Source of the DNA: Tetracladium setigerum
Taxonomy: Eukaryota; Ascomycota; Leotiomycetes; Helotiales
Direction: 5' to 3'
DNA length: 64,000 bases
Assembly: GCA_031472005.1 (NCBI GenBank)
Contig: PZJY01000009.1
Span: forward strand, 806,001-870,000
The translations under genes were made by a program, and so were the position numbers. Shown here piece after piece: positions 57,963 to 64,000 of the stretch. The notes beneath the pieces are model-generated. The model saw only the letters and a list, made by a program, of their open reading frames with translations, did not search any database and was not told the origin of the DNA. Positions within the stretch are counted from its first letter, which is position 1. Every line of letters begins with the position of its first letter.

Positions 57963-58944
57963 ATGCCGCCAACTCAACTCCCCACCTCAGGAAATCCACT
58001 GTATGTCATATACCACCACCCATCTCTCACATGCAATACACAATAAACAAGCTAACTCTACGTAGGGTGTTCTTTGACATCACACTTGGAGGTTCGTTCG
58101 CCTCTTCCCATCCATCATATTCCCATTTTTTGCATCGATCACGTGATGGTATCATAACCTCATGTTGAATTCAATTCATTATTGCCATTCGTCAAAAAAT
58201 GGATTCAAAATCAAAGAGAACCAAAGCTAACAGTAGTCTTTTTTCTATTGAATAGGAGAGCCTTTAGGCCGAATCCAATTCGAACTCTTCGCAGATGTCG
58301 TCCCCAAGACGGCTGAGAACTTCCGCCAGTTTTGCACGGGGGAGACGAAGAATCATCTCGGTAGACCACAGGGTTATAAGGGGAGCAAATTTCATCGGAT
58401 CGTAAGTTATATTCTGCTCTCCCTCTCTCTTTCTGTCTCTTTCCAGCCCCTCTCTCTTAAGGGTGTTGAAGAGGATCTATACCGCCGTTGTTGTTTGGCG
58501 TACTTTATGTGGGCTATAACTGACTACCTTATTTCCAAAACATACAGATCAAAGATTTCATGTGTCAAGGCGGTGATTTCCTAAATGGAGATGGCACGGG
58601 CTCAACATGTATTTACGGCATGAAGACATTCGATGATGAGAACTTCACCAGGAAACACACTGAACCTGGCTTGCTTTCCATGGCTGTATGTATCTCTCCT
58701 CTCCTCTCCTCTCCCCCATCCACCACACTAACACAAACATTAGAACGCCGGCCCCAACGGAAACGGCTCTCAATTCTTCATCACCACCGTCCCAACACCC
58801 TTCCTCGACGGAAAGCACGTCGTGTTTGGCAAGGTAGTTGATGGAATGGATGTTGTGCGGAAGATGGAAAACACGAAGACCGGCTATAAGGGGAGGGAGG
58901 TGCCGAATTTGGATGTCGTTGTGAGTCAGTGTGGTGAGATGTGA
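57963..58944 (+). CDS. PPIH: Cyclophilin H-type peptidyl-prolyl isomerase
   Basis: Isomerises X-Pro bonds; the H class binds Prp4 of the U4/U6 snRNP. Exons 57963-58000, 58066-58091, 58256-58401, 58548-58685 and 58744-58944 encode 182 residues, all in phase. The core is intact: FFDITLGGEPLGRIQFELF, KTAENFRQFCTGE, FHRIIKDFMCQGGDF (catalytic Arg), GSQFFITT and GKHVVFGKVV. It ends VVVSQCGEM, the ending typical of PPIH. At the position of the drug-contacting Trp (CypA Trp121, ...WLDGKH) this protein has Phe (PTPFLDGKH). No signal peptide is present, so it is nuclear or cytosolic. Confidence 0.92.
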
Positions 58945-59833
58945 AGGGAGGTAGATGTGGCAATGACGAGAGAGGTGTGGCTGCGATCGAAGGAAGGCAT
59001 TGTTTGTTGACAGGCATATCTGCTTTTCTCGAAAACGAGGCAATGAGTAAAAAGTCAAAAGCGTCAGAAATCTTCAATCCAAAAATGAAAAACCAGTCAT
59101 GAATGACCCAGAAAGAAGTAATATCGCACAATAGCATTCATGAATTCATTCATTCACATAGATTGCAAGATCAAGTCCTTGTCTGTGAGTAAGATGATGC
59201 TCTCTGTACTCAAAGTCGGCAAAGCAGTCACTCATCAAGGAAATCGAAATCCGAAGACCATAGTGAAGCTTGAACAAAACCACATAAATCACATCGCGTT
59301 CTCAAACATCAACTCATTTTCAAGAAATCTCTGAAGGTTTGTTTTTTGGTGAATTTATTTTTGTAATTTTTGCTTTCATCATCTACGCATGTGTACTTTT
59401 ATCGCTTTCAAACCCAACCAGGGGACAAGTAAAGGGATAATGCATCATCTTCTCTCTCCCTGCCTCTCGCTGTCTCCATATTCCCATTGCTGCCACCCAT
59501 ACAAATTTCAAAAGAATATGTATTCATATGTACATGAATTCCCATGCTCGTCAACAAACATGTTGATTCGTGAAACAAAGAAACAAAAAGAGGATGAAAC
59601 GCCGTTTGTATGCCATGCTCCCATGCTATGATAAAAGAATTTCTCCTAGTCTATGTAGGTATGTGGGTATCTCCGCTGAAAAGAAGAGAAGAAACAGAAG
59701 AAGCGAATGTGATTATAAAATGTAAAAGTGGAAAAAAGGCGTGGGTATCAAGTGTCGTCGTGTATGCGTGCAGAAAAGAAAAGAAAAGAAAGAAGGTTCC
59801 GATCAATCTTGAGATCTGGATATCCAGAGGAGA
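58945..59833. other. Convergent 3' flanks
   Basis: About 890 bp, AT-rich. No gene was recognised. Confidence 0.5.
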
Positions 59834-61207
59834 TCACTCAAGTCGAGCCCATCCACCAGCTCGCTTCCTCGAGTAACGACCAGCATTGCGTGGCGCAGGT
59901 CCAGTTGGGAGAGGGACAACAGCATTAGAAGTTGTTGAGGTTTGAAGAGGGACGACGGCATTGGACGTTGTGCGTGTAGAAGCGCTGGAAGACAAAGAAG
60001 ATTGCACTGGCTTTACAGAGCTGATGCGTGATCCGATGAAATCGGAGGCTGGGAGAGGAGTCAATGATGGTGGTGCTCCGGTGATTGTTGTCTTAGCGAT
60101 TGTGGTTTGGTCAGGCTTGACGATGATGTAGTCTGTCACTGTGACTGGAGCGCCCGCTCCCGACGGAGTAATAGTGACAGTGACAGTGAGGAAACTTTGA
60201 GCTGGGAGAGAGGTCACTTTTGATGGTGGTGCTGAAGTCTTCTCGACTGAGGTGGTCGAAGATGATGGTGCGGCTGAGGTTTGTTGGGATGGAGACGAAA
60301 CGACCGGGGCTGCGGAGGTTGGTGCACCTGGAACCATGTTGAATGGTGGGGCAGTTGTAGTAGCAGGAAACGAAGCTGGGTCTAGAATGAACTGGTTGTT
60401 AAGTTGCTCTGCGATGGCAACTTGATCAAACGGCTGACCATTCTTGAAAGCTCCCGCAGCAGTGATGCTGGTGGAACCTAACTGGATGTCGGCGCATGCT
60501 GTGTAAGTTTCTGGGACCAATTGACCAGAAGCCGATGTCAAAGGCCATTCCCAAACCCAGTAGAGAGCGTAATCGCCAGATGTGCCCGCATCTGCTGGAA
60601 TCTGAATGTCTGTTTGGCAGAGCAGATCGGCGTTGGCGTCGGCAATTGGGAAGTCCTTCACTCGTTGTACGGATTTGGATTCACCGTTGTTTGGTTGGTA
60701 ACACTGGCCATCATCGTAAGGACGAGTAGCGAGGAGCCTTCCTCGTTTGTCACCTCCCGTGCCAGCTGCATTCCAAACTCGGTGGATGCTGTTGAACTTC
60801 TCCTTTTCGATTGGCTCCTTGGTACCGTAGACAAATACCATTCCACTTCTTGCTGGTCGCCCTGGCTCGAGCTTGGTTACGTGACCGTTCTCCAAATATC
60901 GCAATGCAACTTTATCACCAGGCGCTGCTCTGAGAGCTGGGAATTCAGCGACTTCTTTTCCGACAGCTTGTTGCTCTGGGCGGCACATTGGGGTATCTGT
61001 GTTGTTGTTTCCATTGTTGATCAAAAAGACCGAGGCTGCGTCAACAGCAACACCAGGAGCACGCGCAACATGTGCACGAGCAAAACCAATCGGTCCAATA
61101 AATGTGCCGTTTGATGCGATGAGTCGAAGGTTCTCTAGCCATGTGTGCGCCCGAGAGCTTGTGGCAAGGCAAGCTATCGCAAGCCCACTAGAGAGAGACA
61201 ACTTCAT
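59834..61207 (-). CDS. Secreted protein with a mature N-terminal histidine (DUF7492-like)
   Basis: An intronless gene of 457 residues. The signal peptide (residues 1-20, ending SSRA) is followed directly by His21 (HTWLENL). The globular domain to about residue 290 includes GTFIGPIGFARA, PMCRPEQQ, ALRYLENGHVTK (His109), SIHRVWNAAGTGGDKRG (His142), RPYDDGQCYQ and DYALYWVWEWP. A long Ser/Thr/Pro/Val linker with two TTSNAVVPL copies follows, ending in a basic tail (RYSRKRAGGWARLE). An N-terminal His after signal cleavage plus an internal GHV His recalls the copper histidine brace of lytic polysaccharide monooxygenases. The overall pattern matches an uncharacterised fungal secreted family that I recall as DUF7492. 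Copper binding and activity are inferred, not shown. Confidence 0.8.
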   Translation of the reverse strand: MKLSLSSGLAIACLATSSRAHTWLENLRLIASNGTFIGPIGFARAHVARAPGVAVDAASVFLINNGNNNTDTPMCRPEQQAVGKEVAEFPALRAAPGDKVALRYLENGHVTKLEPGRPARSGMVFVYGTKEPIEKEKFNSIHRVWNAAGTGGDKRGRLLATRPYDDGQCYQPNNGESKSVQRVKDFPIADANADLLCQTDIQIPADAGTSGDYALYWVWEWPLTSASGQLVPETYTACADIQLGSTSITAAGAFKNGQPFDQVAIAEQLNNQFILDPASFPATTTAPPFNMVPGAPTSAAPVVSSPSQQTSAAPSSSTTSVEKTSAPPSKVTSLPAQSFLTVTVTITPSGAGAPVTVTDYIIVKPDQTTIAKTTITGAPPSLTPLPASDFIGSRISSVKPVQSSLSSSASTRTTSNAVVPLQTSTTSNAVVPLPTGPAPRNAGRYSRKRAGGWARLE

Positions 61208-63190
61208 GTTGAGATAGTTGTGATTGATCTGTTCTGGTGTAGTAGTTGAATCGAGTGTTGTGAGATGGGCTTGTCCGTTATTCGATATAAGGTCGGAGTA
61301 GGTTTTTGCGTGGTGTTGTTTGAGAAGAGAAGGACTGTCGAAGAAGACGAAGAAGAAATCAACGAAGAACTTAATATACAAAGAAGAGAAGAGAAGAGAA
61401 ACGACCAGCGTTGAGTAACAAAGAACAATGCAAATTATGAATAGACAAGGCTATTGTGAATGAACAATAGAATCACTGAAAAGGACAATAGGAAAGGACA
61501 ATAGCGGGGAGTGAGCAATCATAAGGAACAACGAAGATGAAAAACTAAACAAGCGTGAATGACAAAAAATGCGTTCGTGTCACTCTAGCTTGGAATTGAA
61601 ACAGAGAAACAAACGCAAAAACCAGAACACTGGATCTGGGGGTTTCTTCGAGGGTTGTCGACTCATCTATTGTGAGGTTGTTCTCGACGTGCAGGAGCCT
61701 ATCGTGAGACCCTGGCACGAAATTCTGCGGTCTCGCTTGAAGCAACGCGCATTGACTTGAGGGGTCGCGACCGTCGGAATTTTGGTCGCGGCCATTTTTC
61801 TTCCAACGGGGACCAGTCAAGTCGTCAGAAATAGTTGAAGATGAGATGTACTTTGAAGTAGATGCTTGCGACAACCGTTGCAGCCACAGCATCTTGACTC
61901 TAATCACTGGATGGTAATCCTGGTCGGTGGCGCTTACAGAGATCTGTTGTGGCGCCCAATATCCGCGAGATGAAAAAGGTACCTAATTGATCAAGTGTAA
62001 TTACACGCATCTCAAAATATGTTTCCCCTTGGCGTCTATAAATTGCACAGCGATCAACTACCCTTGTGTATGTTTCTATAGACAGGGTGGTGAATGGTGC
62101 GGGACGAGGTTGATGGTAACGGGGTGATTGGAATAGATTTTGAAATCCCACCAGAAACAAACAACCCCGCAGATCTCCAAGTTCGTTTCTCTGGCCATTG
62201 CTTGTCAGATCACAGACCCTATACTGGCGTGGCAGGAGATCTCCTGGTAGAGGGACATCGTCTCAACCGATTCAAGATGAGGCACAACGATCCTCAGAGA
62301 AAGGATAGGAGCATCCAAAGTGCATCTGCTCTTCCCCACATAGAGCGCATAGGTGGGCGTGCGCGCGCCAGAATGCGTGCGAAGGCGAAGATGGCGAAAG
62401 GAAGATCCAGGCCCCAAGGATTGCCATAAGAAAAATGGGGGAAGGATGTCGAGTCGAAAGCGCGGCTAGGGAGATGTCGTTGTCGCACACGAGTTTCGCA
62501 TTCCATCGAACCTTTCGAAGGCCAAGTCTGAAAATGGCCCTTCTGGTCGCATGTACGGGAAAGGCCGCCCGTCTATTTGACGGGAGTTGACGGGTAGGGG
62601 GGCCTTCAATGTTTCTGTTTGATGTGGTAGACGACGTTGATGGGCGAAACGAGGAAGATGCGAAGATGCAAAGAAGCGTTGAGGTGAAGGACGACTGGGT
62701 ATCACCAGCTTCCGTTGGCGCTGAGCTCTCACCTCTGAAACGTCAGTCAGGTGACCTGACTCGGAATAGCCAAGCATCCACGTTGTCTTTCTCGCCACTA
62801 TCTGGTGAAGTATTGAACGGGACAAAGCAGTTCATACTCTATTCATCAGAGGGCCAGAGAGAGAGGTTCGTGTTCATGTTCTTGTTCTTGTTTCATGGTG
62901 ATGAATCACGTTGTGCCAGTACTCCTCCACGAATGCTAGTGCTCCAAGATACTTGGCGAAGGATTCGGGTAATTGATGAGTCGTCGGGACGCAAGTGCAG
63001 GCAAGTCGAGCATACGCAACCACAATGCAACCCAACGCAACCAAGGTACCAAGGTACCAAACTGAGTGCGTGGTAGGTAGATAAGCAGGTAAGCAACAGT
63101 GGACAACTTGGATGACTCCCTGCTTCTCTCGTTCTCAACATTATTACAAATCTTGTTGTTATTACTTTATTCACCACTTCTCCGGAAGCT
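61208..63190. other. 2-kb divergent upstream region
   Basis: Lies between the histidine-first secreted protein gene and the second Zn2Cys6 gene. GAAGA-rich and GGTACC-rich low-complexity stretches are present. Open frames on both strands lack domains. No gene is called. Confidence 0.45.
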
Positions 63191-64000
63191 ATGGCCCTCC
63201 CCTCAGCAAACATCTCCTTGGATTTAAATGCCACATTGGAGACTCGGGCACCGTCGGCCACAGTGCCTCTCTCCGGATCCTCGAGGCATCCACCCGTGAA
63301 AAGAAGCCGAATACAGCTCAGTTGCACACATTGCCGTGCCGGCAAACTGTAAGGATCTGATTTCCCATGATCTCTCAATCCTCCTGATCATATCCTCGAA
63401 ATCTGAGGCTTTTTGGAACTGCTTTTCATTTCATAAGGTACTGACTGGCTGGCCAAAAGCAAATGTGACCGTCAATCGCCGTGTCAACAATGTATCAAAC
63501 GAGAAAGAGTTTCGCAATGTACATTTCTAGCGGCTCCTCCTCGTAGAAAGCCACCCTTGAGTCTACAGAATAGACTGAAACATCTCGAAAACCTTGTTAA
63601 AGATGTTATGACCGCTGGAAGCCAGTCTCCTGGGACTGCAGTGAACGAGGATCGGATTGATGTGACCCCAGGACTTGAAGATCGACAGATGAGTTCAAGC
63701 ATTCCTTCCGATCTCGAAAGCGAGCCCACCGCATCCTTCCAACAGACCTTTCCCGCGGCATTTGGATCCGTGATTGAAGGCTCAGGACCATCCGCCTACA
63801 TTGGAGCTACTCACTGGGCTGCCATACTTGACGATGTAAGCCACCACCAGCTTCTCTTGAATGTATCTTACATATTGACATCTTCCAGATTGAAGAGGTG
63901 AAAAGCTATTTTGGCGAAGACGAAGAAACAAGCCATTCTCCAGAGGATGAATATGGACCAGACCTAATCTTTCAAGCACAAACTCGAATGACGGTCGAGG
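63191..64000 (+). CDS. Zn(II)2Cys6 transcription factor, 3' partial
   Basis: Exons 63191-63348, 63460-63835 and 63889 to the window edge are in phase. The zinc cluster has Cys at 45, 48, 55, 61, 64 and 73 (SCTHCRAGKLKC...CQQC) and is split by an intron after GKL. A short coiled-coil dimerisation segment follows (LQNRLKHLENLVKDVM). The start of the fungal-specific domain (SAYIGATHWAAILDDIEEV) comes before the edge. It is divergent from the secreted histidine-first protein gene, which makes co-regulation possible but unproven. Target genes are unknown. Confidence 0.88.

Noticed and set aside
60521..61114. + strand open frame of 197 codons over the secreted histidine-first gene
   Set aside because: Antisense shadow of an intronless gene with a signal peptide and a coherent domain on the other strand.
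62893..63378. Minus-strand open frame of 161 codons
   Set aside because: Overlaps the zinc-cluster exon of the second Zn2Cys6 gene, with no domain, Kozak context or splice support.
1..64000. Transposons, viral remnants, CRISPR arrays, rRNA
   Set aside because: No terminal repeats, transposase, reverse transcriptase, spaced repeats or rRNA-like sequence were seen.

Overview
The window is nuclear DNA of a filamentous ascomycete (Pezizomycotina; Leotiomycetes seems most likely, but that is a guess from overall resemblance). Genes carry short introns of about 50-150 nt with GTAAGT-like donors, CTAAC/CTGAC branch sites and YAG acceptors. Gene content is typical of such fungi: Zn(II)2Cys6 regulators, a Dal5-type transporter, a secreted histidine-first protein and single-copy eukaryotic housekeeping genes. 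I see no plasmid, phage, CRISPR, rRNA or clear transposon.

Layout. 0-9 kb: an aconitase paralogue cut by the left edge, an anion:cation symporter, a SAM methyltransferase and an amidase. 9-15 kb: a metallo-beta-lactamase-fold protein and a large Zn2Cys6 regulator. 15-23 kb: gene-poor, holding only the Fe-S assembly gene CIA2. 23-36 kb: dense housekeeping genes: SNU114 (U5 GTPase), ERG10 (thiolase), NAT10/KRE33 (RNA cytidine acetyltransferase), a rhodanese/Cdc25-like phosphatase, SmG, and an Ntr2-like protein. 36-46 kb: a secreted orphan, LYS1, the alanyl-tRNA synthetase gene, a small nuclear-type protein and a one-pass PPxY membrane protein. 46-59 kb: VPS8 (CORVET), a GPALPP/DUF3752 protein, a membrane RING ligase and cyclophilin H. 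59-64 kb: the histidine-first secreted protein and a second Zn2Cys6 regulator cut by the right edge.

Themes. Several genes serve pre-mRNA splicing (SNU114, SmG, the Ntr2-like gene, cyclophilin H). SmG and the Ntr2-like gene share a 247-bp divergent promoter. LYS1 and the alanyl-tRNA synthetase gene are convergent neighbours, and each has a perfect TGASTCA (Gcn4/CpcA-type) site just upstream.

The most consequential observation is technical. Conserved genes are repeatedly broken by single-base indels, nearly always one base missing from a run of C or G (sites near 1994, 34916, 35092, 39673, 45313, 48841, 52570 and 54512). Two are single-base gains (near 5586 and 50940). Read literally, VPS8, LYS1, the RING ligase and others would be split or truncated. 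Correcting each site by one base makes every affected gene a whole number of codons with continuous family similarity, so consensus error is the leading explanation. Biological leads are the histidine-first secreted protein, the stopless in-frame intron inside the NAT10 Walker B motif, the probable dual start of the alanyl-tRNA synthetase gene, and a recurrent TACTGTA element in intergenic DNA. I found no convincing novel multi-gene system.
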